From Metellina segmentata (lineage: Eukaryota > Arthropoda > Arachnida > Araneae > Tetragnathidae): DNA of 64,000 nt. The number at the start of each line of letters is the position of its first letter. Position 1 is the first letter of the stretch. Shown here piece after piece: positions 11,546 to 22,896 of this stretch. The stretch lies in contig OX375880.1 in assembly GCA_947359465.1 (NCBI GenBank), forward strand, positions 15,322,120 through 15,386,119, written 5' to 3'. Position numbers and translations under genes: made by a program. Under the pieces are notes generated by a model, which saw nothing but the letters and a program-made list of their open reading frames with translations, ran no database searches and was not told where the DNA came from.

Positions 11546-13200
11546 GCATCATAAAAGTTTTCTGGGTATTTCCATGTAAATTTTTCTAAAAAGGTCTTTT
11601 TAAGAATTAATGGATTGCAAAAAAACAAATTTAGCTTCTTTAAGGCGCTAAAATATTTGCTTGTTTCTGCACATCTTGATTTGCAAACATATGTTGACCG
11701 ATTTGAAATAGATTATATAAAACTGAATAGCTAAAATCAGAGATCTATTTAGGTTCAACTACACATTGTATGCTGATATTTTCATATTTTTAAGTTAAGT
11801 TATAATTATAAAACAAGTACATAAAAGCAAGCTACAATGAACTACTAGAAAGATCGATAGCAGGAGCATTGAAATTCTAATTCAATTCAATTTTGAATGC
11901 AAACATGTTTTTAAAAACTAACAGGTTCTAAGATTTATTTGTGAAATGTGAAACATAAAGAAAAACACAAGAACATATTTTGTCCCAACATCTTTCCATT
12001 TTTTTTTACTGGAACTTTTAAGGAAAACATGGACACAAATCTTCTCAAGCATGTCTATCACTTTTTGAAGACCAAGCGTGAAATATAAAATTTCTGAAAG
12101 GCTTCAACATATTCTAATGTATTTGGTAAGTTCTTGGGTAATATGTAAATAACCATTTTCTAAGACACATAATAATAACTCTGCAAGTGACATTCTAATT
12201 ATATCTGTGCCAACGAAACTTCATTATCTTCTAGAAGGTAAATATATGGTATTATTTACTGTAACACAAGTACTTTAATTTCGTAATGCAATTCTGAGTG
12301 AATTATTATATGAATGTCCATTTCAGTCAAATGTACACAAAGCTGCCAGATTTCATCATTTTCATACTTTAATTAACTTTTGTTGTGACATCTTATCCCC
12401 CCCCCAATGTGATAGAGCGGAAGTACATTAATATAAAACAGGCACACCGGTTTAATAATACATACAAATATATTTTAAGCTAAAAAAGCAACTTAAATAT
12501 TTTTGTTAAGCTCTTTTGTTTATTACACGGTGAAGTTTGGTAGTCAGCAAATTTTTTCCTTAATTGAAAAGGCTGTTCTTGTTTTGTTTTTGACAGAAAC
12601 GTTTTTAGATTTTCTGATAGGATTAACTTTTGTAATATCCGTGAAAGAAATTTAAAAAAACTCCAGGAGACTGCATTTTATTGGCAATAAATTAGACTGC
12701 AGTTTCCATGCTTTTCTCTGTTTTAATTTTTATTAATAGGTTTGCTTCGTCAACGGAGAGTTTTTGCTTCTACTAGAAGATTAGGTACTGTAAAAGATGT
12801 CTAATTGCCAAAATAACGGCTTAGTATAAGCCGTTCTCACGAATCAAGTTTTAAGTGACCAATTATAGTTGATCAACAAAAGTTAAACATGAATTGGACC
12901 AGTTTTTGTTCACACATTTCAATAGAAACTGATCAACAGTTTTAACTTTAAAATGGCGTCAAAAGCAGTTGTGCGTGAAATTGTATAGATAATAGCAGTT
13001 TTATCAAAAGAACTACAATCAATTCTATTTAACATGAGCAAAAATCGTAATTTAATTTTGTTCTTCCGGTCAGCAATAGGAAGACCAGCAATTTCCAGTT
13101 CTTTGACTATAGAACCCACAAAGCATTTTCTCTTCATCTTTTATTTATATTTATCCAGTAGGTGGTTCCAAAGACAATCATGCTTCTGATACAGTTCCAA
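11546..13200. other. No gene seen
   Basis: AT-rich DNA with scattered homopolymers and no supported feature. Confidence 0.4.
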
Positions 13201-13201
13201 A

Positions 13202-13231
13202 CACATTCGTTTCATTCTACAAAGCACAAGA

Positions 13232-13283
<52 letters not shown>

Positions 13284-13519
13284 TTCATTCATTTCACTAA
13301 ACAAATCACAAGAGTAAATTATTCATTCATTTCATTAAAAAATTCATAAGAGTAAGTTATTCATTCATTTCATTAAAAAAACATAAGAGTAAATTATTCA
13401 TTCATTTCATTAAACAAAATGTACTAGTATATAGTACATTCATTTCACAAGAAAAATTCACAAGAGTAAATTATTCATTAATTTCATCAAACAAAATCAT
13501 AAATGTAAATTATTCATTC
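13202..13519 (+). repeat. Minisatellite, left part (about 48-bp unit)
   Basis: Repeats of a unit built around ATTCATTCATTTCATTAAAC and CACAAGAGTAAATT run up to the BEL element and resume after it, so the array was the insertion target. Confidence 0.85.
13233..13278 (+). repeat. (TA)n microsatellite
   Basis: A pure TA run within the first minisatellite unit. Confidence 0.95.
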
Positions 13520-13838
13520 TGTCTTGGCGATTCAAGATATGAAATAGTTCGAGAAAAGTGGACTGTATTTTTATTTAGTTAATTACTTGATATATGTACA
13601 TATTTACAAATTGAAGTATTTGAGCACCATAGCTCTGAAGACAAGAGATGGACAATACCATCAAATATAAATGCATGAGCGCAAGAGCTCGTATAAGGGG
13701 AGAAATGGACCAGACCACCTTCACCCTCGAGAAACAATCTTTTTCTGAAAATGGAACAAAATACAAAATTCACACAACTCCCACATAGCGCCACAATTGG
13801 CGCGTTCTCGCTCGAAGTTGCGACGTGAGGCTCCAACA
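13520..13838 (-). repeat. BEL/Pao 3' LTR
   Basis: It begins TGTCTTGGCG and ends GGCTCCAACA on the + strand, so it is bounded by TG...CA. The open frames it contains are repeated in the other LTR and are not genes. Confidence 0.95.
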
Positions 13839-13849
13839 TCCCGCCCCAC
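13839..13849 (-). other. Polypurine tract of the BEL element
   Basis: On the minus strand GTGGGGCGGGA directly abuts the 3' LTR, the position and composition expected for the plus-strand DNA primer. Confidence 0.7.
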
Positions 13850-14111
13850 GTTGAATGTTTGCATTCAACAATTTCTACAATTTTCTAATCAATTATACTA
13901 TATGGTTATAATCTCTCAATTAAACACTCAGAATACCTTACAAAGCACAAATTACTTGCACAGTTATTAGAATTGACAAACACACAATTACGCAATTTTA
14001 AAATCTTGCATAACTAATTCAAAATAATACAATAATATACACAATTTTCAATAGATTAAATAGTAATAGAGTATACAGGAATCACAAATGCAGTAAGTGT
14101 CCAACACTGAA

Positions 14112-17100
14112 TTAATTATCAGTGTTACTAGTTTTAACTGGCAAAATGCATATTTTGGAAATAGGTCTTTTTAATAACCCATGAGCCGTACGTACATTCA
14201 CAACTCTTATATGCCCATCACTTCCAGGAATAACTTCAGCGATTCTTCCCAATGCCCATTTACAACTGGGAAGGTTATCTTCTTTTATAATGACCATCAT
14301 TCCTGGTTTTACATCATTTTTTACAACTTGCCATTTTTGCCTTTGTTGTAAATTACTTAAATAATCCAATTTCCATTTTTTCCAAATTAACTGAGATAAT
14401 TTTTCTGTTCTTTGCCACCTTGATAATCTGTTGTCAGGGGTATCTATAAGTTCAGGCTCAGCTACTGCATTAATAGGTCGACCAATGAGAAAATGGCCTG
14501 GTGTTAATACCTGATAATCATTTACATCCGATGACATTGGGGTAAGTGGTCTGGAATTGAGAATTCCCTCAATTTCCGTAGTTAAAGTGCTAAATTCTTC
14601 TATATTTAAATTTGATTTACCCACTGCCCTTTTTAAATGATGTTTGAAAGATTTTACTCCAGCTTCCCAGAGTCCGCCGAAATTTGGAGCTCCAGGAGGA
14701 ATAAATTTCCAATTAATACCATCCGAGACCAAATAATTACCTAGAACTTCATCTGGATGTTTTACTAAATTATGTAGTTTCTGGAGTTCGGATTGGGCTC
14801 CTACAAAATTTGTGGCATTGTCAGTGAATAATGTGGCGCATTTACCTCGCCTAGCAAAGAATCTTTTAAGAGTTGCAATAAAGGATTCTGAAGTTAAATC
14901 ACTAACTACTTCTAAATGTATAGCCTTGGTGGCCATGCACACAAAAATTGCTACATAGATTTTATGAAGGGTGCCTTTTCTCTGACCTTTATATTTGACA
15001 AAAAATGGGCCACAAAAGTCCACGCCTGTGTTAGTAAATGGAGAACTAACATTAACCCTTTCAGCAGGTGGATTATCCATAAGTTGTTGAACTATTACTG
15101 GCTTATTTCTTACACATACAACACATTCATGAACTACTTTCCTAGCTAAATTCCTGCCATTTAGAGGCCAAAATCTCTGTCTCATGTAATACAATAATGC
15201 TTGTGGACCAAGATGATGAAATTTTAAATGATAATATTCCATAATTAAACGAGTAATCTTATTCTTAGCTGGCAGTACAATTTGGTGTTTTTGTTCGAAA
15301 CATACATTTGAGTTAGCAAGCCTTCCACCAACTCTTAACAAATCATTGTTGTCACAAAATACATTTAAAGATTTTAAACTGCTTTTACCAGGAAGGGGTT
15401 TACCCTTCTTTATACACACAAACTCTTCAGACAATTCTGTTTGCTGAATCCATTGCAAAACTACAATTTCAGCTTGCAGAAATTCCTCCTTACAAATAGG
15501 TCCACTCCTTTGGTCATCTTTGTTCAAGAAATTATATCGAAACCTGAAAAGATAACTAATAATTCGAATTATTTTACCATAGTTATTGGAGACAGAAATA
15601 ATGTCTGATAGTACAGAGTTACTATCGACCCATGAAGTCAAAGCCACTTCAACTCGCTGTTTCAATTCACATGTGAAGTCACAATTATTTGTCACTGGGT
15701 CCAAAGAACAACCTCCGTGGTTGTTCAGTTCATTCAAAAGAAATTGTGGTCCATACCACCACAAGTCAAGAACTTGAAGTTGATTTGGAGATACACCTCT
15801 GGACACAAAGTCGGCGGGGTTGTTCTCCGAAGTCACATGTTTCCACTGAAAGTCCCTTGTTAGTTCTTGAATCTTTGCCACTCGATGACTGACAAAAGTT
15901 TTCAGCAAATGGGGAGGCTTTTTTATCCACGCGAGAGCAATGGCCGAGTCGGACCATAGCACAACTTCTTCAATCGACATCTTGAGGGTTTTCACAACCC
16001 TTACCGTAAGCTGTGATAACAGCACCGCTGCACAAAGCTCCAAGCAAGGAATTGATACTGTTTTGATTGGGGCAACTCTGGACTTGCTGCACAATAAGTG
16101 AACAGATTTAGTTCCACTGGATGGGCTCCATTTTGCATAAATCGCTGCACCATATGCTGATGTAGATGCATCTGCAAACCCGTGAATCGTTATATTACCA
16201 TCATTGGGAAAGTGTCTTGGAATGGTCAGCCTTTCTAGAGCAGGTAGTTCCGATACGAATTCTTGCCACTTCTTAACCACCTCTTCAGGAAGGGGGGCAT
16301 CCCAGTCCAATTTTAGAAGCCAAAGATTTTGAATGAACACTTTCGCTCTTGTTATGACTGGTGCTATCAGTCCCAGAGGGTCGAAAATTCTAGCAATTTC
16401 CGAAAAAATTGCTCTTTTGGTGTAAATAGGTTGCGACTGGAAGCTCACTTTGAATGAGAAACAATCTGTATTGGGCTGCCACAATACACCCAAGGCTTTG
16501 ACAGGTTTTGTATCTTTTGAATCATCAAAAGAGTAATGCTCGTTGCTAAAGTTTATATCTAGTCTAGCATCATTCGCATACCATTTGTGGAGAGTCATTC
16601 CACCTCTATCTAATAATTGCACTAATTGAGACTGCAATTTCCTAGTACCTTCTAGATCGTGTGATCCAGTCAAAATATCGTCCATGTAGAAATCTTCCCT
16701 AGCGATCGCCGCTGCCTCTGGAAAGTACTTCTCTTCATCATCTGCGAGTTGCTTTAAAGTTCTGGTTGCCAAATAGGGAGCACTTGTTGTTCCATATGTG
16801 ACAGTACAAAGTTTGTAGACCTTGACTGGTTGTTCTGGACTTTCTTTCCACAAAATTCGTTGTAAGTCTCTTTGTGAGGGATGAATTAAAATTTGTCGGT
16901 ACATTTTCTCAATGTCCGCAGTAAACACAAAGCGATGTTTTCGAAAACGAAGCATGATTGAAAATAGACCCTGCTGTGCTATTCCTCCATTTTGTTGAAG
17001 TGCATTCAAAGAGATACCGTTGGTGGTTGATGCAGATCCATTAAATACAACTCGCAATTTTGTTGTATTTTTCTCGGGTCTATAGACTCCGTGATGCGGA

Positions 17101-17252
17101 AGATAGTAACATACATCAGGCTCCTGATCCTCAAAAACCTCGATCATGTGTCCCAACTGCTCATATTCGTGCATGAATTCTGTGTACAGAGATTGCATGT
17201 TTGGATTTTGCGATAATCGTCTCCACAGTGCGTCTAACCTTCTAGATGCCAT
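14112..17252 (-). CDS. BEL/Pao pol: reverse transcriptase, RNase H, integrase
   Basis: This 1046-codon frame carries the replication enzymes of the retrotransposon. In order: reverse transcriptase with TADIEKMYRQ at about 111-120 and the catalytic YMDD at 189-192; a Peptidase_A17-family segment containing ARIFDPLGLIAP; an RNase H start at HGFADASTSAYG; an integrase zinc finger of H-H-C-C type (HHLGPQALLYYM ... CVVC); the integrase core with TGVDFCGPF, FTDNATNFVGA and PNFGGLWEAG supplying the D, D, E triad; and a DUF5641-like tail from LTPGHFLIGRP. All catalytic residues are present. It lies in the same frame as the gag ORF, seven bases downstream of its stop, so in relatives both form one polyprotein. 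The methionine at 17252 is therefore probably not the natural start. Confidence 0.92.
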   Translation of the reverse strand: MASRRLDALWRRLSQNPNMQSLYTEFMHEYEQLGHMIEVFEDQEPDVCYYLPHHGVYRPEKNTTKLRVVFNGSASTTNGISLNALQQNGGIAQQGLFSIMLRFRKHRFVFTADIEKMYRQILIHPSQRDLQRILWKESPEQPVKVYKLCTVTYGTTSAPYLATRTLKQLADDEEKYFPEAAAIAREDFYMDDILTGSHDLEGTRKLQSQLVQLLDRGGMTLHKWYANDARLDINFSNEHYSFDDSKDTKPVKALGVLWQPNTDCFSFKVSFQSQPIYTKRAIFSEIARIFDPLGLIAPVITRAKVFIQNLWLLKLDWDAPLPEEVVKKWQEFVSELPALERLTIPRHFPNDGNITIHGFADASTSAYGAAIYAKWSPSSGTKSVHLLCSKSRVAPIKTVSIPCLELCAAVLLSQLTVRVVKTLKMSIEEVVLWSDSAIALAWIKKPPHLLKTFVSHRVAKIQELTRDFQWKHVTSENNPADFVSRGVSPNQLQVLDLWWYGPQFLLNELNNHGGCSLDPVTNNCDFTCELKQRVEVALTSWVDSNSVLSDIISVSNNYGKIIRIISYLFRFRYNFLNKDDQRSGPICKEEFLQAEIVVLQWIQQTELSEEFVCIKKGKPLPGKSSLKSLNVFCDNNDLLRVGGRLANSNVCFEQKHQIVLPAKNKITRLIMEYYHLKFHHLGPQALLYYMRQRFWPLNGRNLARKVVHECVVCVRNKPVIVQQLMDNPPAERVNVSSPFTNTGVDFCGPFFVKYKGQRKGTLHKIYVAIFVCMATKAIHLEVVSDLTSESFIATLKRFFARRGKCATLFTDNATNFVGAQSELQKLHNLVKHPDEVLGNYLVSDGINWKFIPPGAPNFGGLWEAGVKSFKHHLKRAVGKSNLNIEEFSTLTTEIEGILNSRPLTPMSSDVNDYQVLTPGHFLIGRPINAVAEPELIDTPDNRLSRWQRTEKLSQLIWKKWKLDYLSNLQQRQKWQVVKNDVKPGMMVIIKEDNLPSCKWALGRIAEVIPGSDGHIRVVNVRTAHGLLKRPISKICILPVKTSNTDN

Positions 17253-17258
17253 CCTTTT

Positions 17259-19274
17259 TTATTCGCCCAATACTTTCTCTGTTTTCAACGGCATTTGTAC
17301 AATATACCGACCATCCGGTGCCCTGGAATGAGTTTTCTCGTAATGAATCTCACAATACTTTTCTTCCTTGCTTAGAATTCTTCCGCTTGGTTCTACTGAT
17401 TCTAATTCCCAAAAATCCCGGAGAGTTTTCTCAATATTGTCAAATTCCTTCAAAAGGCCGCAATACTTTTCACCCCCTAAATTTTGAAAGGTAATTGGAC
17501 TAGAACCACTAGCAACATAGCCAAATGCGGTTTGTTGAAATATTAACCTGCTGTCTGCGATATGTATCTTCTCCGATTTTAAAAGATCAAAAAAGAATTC
17601 AGCTCCTAACAGAACATCAATTTTTCCCGGTTTGAAAAATGTCGGGTCCGCTAGTGGAATGTTTTTTGGGAGTTTCCTTATGTTAAACTCTATTCGTCTT
17701 ACTTGTGTAATGTTTGTAATTTTAGAGACTACTAAAAATTCCGAAGTTCTTATGAAATCACCAGCATAATTAGACAATTCAATTCTTAATTTTGATTTAA
17801 TTGAAATAGTTGCACCACTTAAACCTGACACTGGTATATTTGCTTTTTCTTGTTTTATTGACAAGAGATTTGCACTTTCCTTTGAAAGGCAATTGACCAT
17901 ACTGCCCGAATCCAAAACAGCGCGTAAGGGTTCCCGTTTCCCTGACGCGTTCTTCACATAAATAACGGCAGTGGCTAGAACAGCTGATTCGTTGCTTATC
18001 TGTAAACACGAATTGCTGGCACAGATGGCCCTAGAGGGGTCGTTGTCCCCACTCGAAGGTCCAGGGTTACCTTTCGGTTCGAAATTCCCTGTTTCTACTG
18101 CAACAAGATCTTTATTTTTCTGCGCCTTTTCCGAATCGTGGAGAATGGTATTGTGTCGTTTGTGACAGATAAAGCAGCTATTCCTTGATTTGCAGTTCAT
18201 AACTCTGTGCGAGGAACTACTTAAACAATTTAAACACAAGCTATGCTTTTTAACTAAATCAAATCTTTGTTTGACATTTAATTTTATCAATTCTGGGCAT
18301 TTATAATTAGGATGAGATTTTAATTTGCAAATAACACATGTATATGAATTAACATTAGAGTCTACTAGAAGACTTTTCGACTTATTAACCAACTTTGGTT
18401 TTACCTGAGCCGATTGCCATTGCATATTTTCTAGCAATTGACAGCGCGTTTTTAGAAAGTCAATTAAGTCATCCCATTTGGGTAAATTTTTTGACTTCCA
18501 TGACATTTCGAATTGTTTACGGGTTTCTTTGTCAACCTTTTGAAGAACAATATTAATGAGAATACCCTCACTTAGTTGATTTAATTCTAAATCCAATGAT
18601 TTTAAAGCTCTAATATGCTTTAACAATTTATCGACTAGACCCCGTAAATCGAAAGCAGATTCATGATACATCTGTTCCAGACATATCAGTTCATTGATAT
18701 GACTGTTTACAATTAAACGCTTATTGTCATATCGTTCTTCTAATGCCCTGAATAATGAAGCATAAGAGTCCTCCATAGTTTGAATTTCCTTCGCTGAACC
18801 GCTCAATGATGATTGTAAATAATACAATTTCTGCGATTCATTCAAATTATCATTAGCATCAATGATGGAGTTAAATTGTAATTTAAAAAGATTCCAGTCT
18901 TCAAGCTGGCCAGAAAATTTAGGAAGAGGAATATCAGGAAGTTTCACATACACCATAGAGGATTTAGGAGGTACATCATTTAAAGATAATGCAGATTTAA
19001 TTCTGAGGAATCTTACCTGCATATATTCGATGTTCGTCTCCATTTCATCCAGAATTTCCTCGTTTGGTTGAACATCCTCATCATCTAATAGGGCGAAATA
19101 TTCATCTCGAATATTCTTTAAGGTGTTGCTTGAAGCTGACAAAACTTTCATTTTGGCATTGATTTCAATAAGATCAGCAGCTTGGACACCTTCGCTTCTT
19201 GAGTAGTCCAATAATTTGGAGAGTTTCGTTTTTAGCGATTCGCGTTTCCGCTCAAGAATTTTCAGCGAAGCCAT
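17259..19274 (-). CDS. BEL/Pao gag and aspartic protease
   Basis: A 671-codon frame for the capsid and processing part. Residues 1-100 are helical and charged. A DUF1759-type region follows (LPKFSGQLEDWNLFKLQF near 117, then ESQKLYYLQSSLSG). Cysteine-rich knuckles occupy about 313-375 (CVICKLKSHPNYKC, CLNCLSSSSHRVMNC, CFICHKRH). The aspartic protease has its active-site DSG at about 455-457 (RAVLDSGSMVNCLS). The frame ends in TAA at 17259-17261, in the linker that normally runs straight into reverse transcriptase. The ATG at 19274 follows a 139-nt leader after the 5' LTR. Confidence 0.92.
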   Translation of the reverse strand: MASLKILERKRESLKTKLSKLLDYSRSEGVQAADLIEINAKMKVLSASSNTLKNIRDEYFALLDDEDVQPNEEILDEMETNIEYMQVRFLRIKSALSLNDVPPKSSMVYVKLPDIPLPKFSGQLEDWNLFKLQFNSIIDANDNLNESQKLYYLQSSLSGSAKEIQTMEDSYASLFRALEERYDNKRLIVNSHINELICLEQMYHESAFDLRGLVDKLLKHIRALKSLDLELNQLSEGILINIVLQKVDKETRKQFEMSWKSKNLPKWDDLIDFLKTRCQLLENMQWQSAQVKPKLVNKSKSLLVDSNVNSYTCVICKLKSHPNYKCPELIKLNVKQRFDLVKKHSLCLNCLSSSSHRVMNCKSRNSCFICHKRHNTILHDSEKAQKNKDLVAVETGNFEPKGNPGPSSGDNDPSRAICASNSCLQISNESAVLATAVIYVKNASGKREPLRAVLDSGSMVNCLSKESANLLSIKQEKANIPVSGLSGATISIKSKLRIELSNYAGDFIRTSEFLVVSKITNITQVRRIEFNIRKLPKNIPLADPTFFKPGKIDVLLGAEFFFDLLKSEKIHIADSRLIFQQTAFGYVASGSSPITFQNLGGEKYCGLLKEFDNIEKTLRDFWELESVEPSGRILSKEEKYCEIHYEKTHSRAPDGRYIVQMPLKTEKVLGE

Positions 19275-19395
19275 GACAAATGCGGAATTTCCAATGGAAC
19301 ACAGTCAACAGTTCTTCTTGAGCACTTTTCGATGGATCGAAAGAGTAGCGAGAACTTGCAATCAGTCCTAATTTAATAGCGATGTAGCCGTACTG

Positions 19396-19413
19396 AGGCT
19401 CGACGATGACCAC
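19396..19413 (-). other. Candidate primer-binding site
   Basis: Immediately inside the 5' LTR the minus strand reads GTGGTCATCGTCGAGCCT. A TGG one base after the LTR end is typical of pairing with a tRNA 3' CCA. The tRNA was not identified. Confidence 0.5.
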
Positions 19414-19732
19414 TGTCTTGGCGATTCAAGATATGAAATAGTTCGAGAAAAGTGGACTGTATTTTTATTTAGTTAATTACTTGATATATGTACATATTTA
19501 CAAATTGAAGTATTTGAGCACCATAGCTCTGAAGACAAGAGATGGACAATACCATCAAATATAAATGCATGAGCGCAAGAGCTCGTATAAGGGGAGAAAT
19601 GGACCAGACCACCTTCACCCTCGAGAAACAATCTTTTTCTGAAAATGGAACAAAATACAAAATTCACACAACTCCCACATAGCGCCACAATTGGCGCGTT
19701 CTCGCTCGAAGTTACGACGTGAGGCTCCAACA
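19414..19732 (-). promoter_or_regulatory. BEL/Pao 5' LTR
   Basis: This is the same 319 bp as the 3' LTR with one visible base difference. It should carry the promoter for the minus-strand transcript. Confidence 0.92.
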
Positions 19733-20190
19733 CATTCATTTCATCAATCAAATCCATAAATGTAAATGGTTCATTATTTTCATTAAACAAAGCACGAGAG
19801 TAAACGATACATTCATTTCACTGAACAAAGCGCAAAAGAAAAATATTTATTCATTTCTTTAATCAAAGTAAAAGTATAAATTATTCATTCATTTCAGTAT
19901 ACACAGCACAAGAATAAATTATTCATTCGTTTCACTACACAAAGCACACAAAGTAAATTAGATATTCATTTCATTAAACAAAGCAAAATAATAAATTTCA
20001 TTAAAAAATTCACAATAGTAAATATTTTATTCAGTTTATTGAATTAAGTGCAAGAGTAAACAATTCATTCAGTTCATTAAGCGAAGCACAATAGAAATTC
20101 ATTCAATCATTTCATTATAAAAAAACAAAGGAAAATAATAAATTATTCATTCTTTTCACTAAACAAAAGCACAAGAATCAATTACTTTTA
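19733..20190 (+). repeat. Minisatellite, right part
   Basis: It continues the array interrupted by the BEL element: ATTCATTTCAT, CAAAGCACAAGAGTAAA and variants at roughly 48-bp spacing, decaying toward 20190. Confidence 0.8.
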
Positions 20191-20478
20191 GGGAAACCTT
20201 TGAAAATATTAAGTCATATTTTTGAAAAAGCTATAATATCCTTGGAAGGAGATGTAAAAACGGGATTTTAGAGAAAGGGAACATTTTGAAATATATGTCA
20301 GCTTTTACACTTTTAGAATCGATAGCAAACACTGCAGATAGAAAAATTGTTTCAAAAGTACGTAAAATGGAAAGGATCAAGGGAAAATGTTCAAATGGTA
20401 GGAGGAAAAAGGAAATGTAAAGTATACTGTTCGAGATTGTGAATATGTTCTAAATATGTATTCCATTCTAAAATGAAG

Positions 20479-20652
20479 GTGGAGATTGGGGTGCCAGCTC
20501 AGGTGTTGCCTCGTTATCTAACCATGGTTAAAGTAATGTTGTGTTGTCCTCAGATGTTTCCCTTTTGAATTGTTCCAGGACCGTCTACAATATTCCGTTG
20601 TGTTACTCCAGTACGACCATGATTAAAATACGTGCAAATACATACCAGTCTA
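20479..20652 (+). repeat. 5'-truncated SINE with perfect duplication
   Basis: It holds the TGGGGTGCCAGCTCAGGTG to GTTGTGTTACTCC part of the family and is flanked by TCTAAAATGAAG at 20467-20478 and 20653-20664. Confidence 0.8.
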
Positions 20653-20664
20653 TCTAAAATGAAG

Positions 20665-21437
20665 AAGCAAAGATTAAACGATGATTATTTGGTGCGTGGA
20701 AATATTTGTGTCGAAGATAGGAATGTTTTGTTTTAATACTTAAAATAGCTTAACCCTCCAAGTAGTATATCCTAGAGATATTTTGTTCATCAAGACAAAC
20801 TTTTCTAATGACGTGATATGTCGACAACAAATTATTGATCAATCTTTTGATGATTTGATCAGTTTTTTTCAACTGACGAGATATCTTGCCCACCATGATC
20901 TGCTAAAGGCTTTACTAATGACGACAAAGCTCATCAAGATAACGACTAGGCGCGGTAATTTGATTGATAAGATTGCATTCCTCTCTTTGCACACATTACC
21001 TTAATACTCGGTTAAATAATGAATTGACAAAAAAATAAGTAATAATAGATTGACTACTGTAGGCTAAAGTATAAAAAAGTGAACTGACTACCTTAGTAAT
21101 AATGCATTCACTGTAGGTAAACTAGGCTAAAGTGAATTGACGACTGAAAATCTAGTGTTAGAATGAAAAATTAGTATCAAAAAATTAGAGTCCGAATATA
21201 TTGACTACCAAAAAACAAGAATAATAATAAATTGACCATCGAGTAGGTTGAGTTAACTACTGGAAATCTGGAATGTAAATGAATTGACGGCCGTGAAACT
21301 AAAATATTATCAATGGATTGCTGATAAACTAAAATTTGAATGGACTATAGGAAAAATGTAGTACGGATGAAATGATTACCGAAAGAATGAATTCATAATC
21401 AAGAAACAAGAAAATAATAAATGAAGGTTAAATCAGG
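20665..21437. other. AT-rich, ATTGAC-rich stretch, no gene
   Basis: From about 21010 the motifs GAATTGAC, ATTGACTAC and GTGAATTGACG recur irregularly with AATAATAAAT, suggesting a decayed tandem array. Confidence 0.4.
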
Positions 21438-21441
21438 TTAA

Positions 21442-22896
21442 GGGGACCGAGAAAGCCCTATCTCCTCCATGTTAAATTCACGAAATTCAAGGACCTTTTT
21501 TTTCAATAACTATAATAGTAATCAACACAACATTATTATGGTAATTAGATTGATATGTTATACAAACTGTAACGCCTCACTTTTTTTTTCTTAAAATTTT
21601 TAAATTTATAGAAATTTTTAACTGAATATCACTTTTTAGATAGCATTTTTTAACACATTTAAATTTCTAAAAAATCCAATTTTCAAAATATCAAAAAATG
21701 CCCGTTTTAAAATCTTTAGAGATATAACATAAATGTGTCATAAAAATATTAAGTCATTATGTTTAGTAGATTCTGAGAAAATGGGGCATGAACCTTAAAA
21801 ATCTATGTTTTGAGAAAAATGGATTTAAACATTTCAAATGAATTTTTCTAAACATTTTTACATCTAACCTTAATGAAATCCTGATTTATATAAAGGGTGA
21901 TCTCTTTCATTTTTAATACATGTATCTTCAATTGTTTTTTATGCTTTTCTTTCTCATGCGGGCCTTTTTACTGTATTCGGAGAGTTTTCACTCTCCATCG
22001 ATAACACGCTCTTAGTCCAGTTTCCTCAAAATTTGTATACAATGGTAGCCTGGATTGATTCCAACTCTAGATAATGAATAACACTTTATAATATTTCAAC
22101 TGTTGCAGCAGGAAACAGTATCAAACACTCCCAGTTTTTAAGTTTGGATGGTTACAAACACATTTTTTGGAACACGAGTCCAAATCACATTGTTCACCGA
22201 TTCATTTGGGTTTTGAGTCTTTCCGTGAACACATTTTTTCAACAATTCTGGATTCACCAAGTCTCTGAATATTGATTTAATTGCCTCCATAATATAGGCA
22301 ATATAAGGCAAGACAATATGTGTGTGTTTATCGTGGTGATATACATCACTTTTAGCTACAGCACGTTGAAATTTCCACCAGCTTTCATTAACAACTGGAC
22401 AAAGACCGTGATTTGGATTTAAGTTACTTGACAGTAAATAAAAATACTCTGCCCAGACAGATTGATGCATATTGCGCAGAAAACCATAATTTATCCTTAT
22501 TGCTAGTCCATAATAGATCAAATGTCATGTCTCAGAAAGTGGTAACAACTTATATCGCATGGGAAAATTAATCAAAATAGTTAGAAACAAACTAAATGGT
22601 TACAGTTAACTCTACTGTTACAAGACTACCGAAAATAATTTGAGTAAAGTAAAGTAAAACATATAATATAGATTGTTGAGCAACGAAGATTAGAACTGTC
22701 CACAAACGGTTTGTTTACATTTGAAAGGCCGTGTCAGCTGTGAAGTGCTTATTGGAAACGTGCATAGTTTTCAAATTTCCTCTTATTCTATTACCTAATG
22801 TGATATAGCATTGGAAAGAGGAGATTTTTTGAACTATATAAATGAGCAATAAAATAGAAATGGATTTTTTAGACGAATTTTGCTTTCCCGGTCCCC
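21442..22896 (-). mobile_element. TTAA-flanked transposon, internally deleted (Kolobok-like)
   Basis: The terminal repeats GGGGACCGAGAAAGC (left) and GGGGACCGGGAAAGC (right, read inward) lie next to TTAA at 21438-21441 and TTAT at 22897-22900. The 1455-bp body retains only the last third of a transposase related to the one at 41086-42789. TTAA duplication plus this transposase type fits the Kolobok superfamily; Pfam groups similar proteins under a Mutator-like transposase domain. Confidence 0.75.
22138..22521 (-). pseudogene. C-terminal fragment of Kolobok-like transposase
   Basis: A 127-codon remnant. NPNHGLCPVVNESWWKFQRA and CVHGKTQNPNESVNNVIWTR line up with HGQCPTGEKSWCFHQRA and CLHGKTQNANECFNASIWQR of the intact protein at 41086-42789, including the acidic residue in the NxNE motif. 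The N-terminal two thirds, with the other catalytic residues, are absent. Confidence 0.85.

Larger units (their letters stand above)
13520..19732 (-). mobile_element. BEL/Pao LTR retrotransposon, complete
   Basis: A 6.2-kb element with two 319-bp LTRs, a 5-bp target duplication CATTC (13515-13519 and 19733-19737) and both coding parts present on the minus strand. I see a single LTR difference (G/A near 13820 versus 19714), so it is very young. Coding order is DUF1759-type gag, zinc knuckles, aspartic protease, reverse transcriptase, RNase H, integrase, which is the BEL/Pao order with no env. One in-frame stop separates gag-protease from the rest. Confidence 0.95.

Noticed and set aside
13575..13839. 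Open frames in the BEL LTR, repeated at 19469-19790
   Set aside because: They are identical because the LTRs are identical; frame and content have no protein-like motif.
14916..19071. Plus-strand frames across the BEL element
   Set aside because: Shadows of gag and pol.
13202..20190. CRISPR-like array
   Set aside because: Units are degenerate with no unique spacers, and the genome is eukaryotic; it is a minisatellite.
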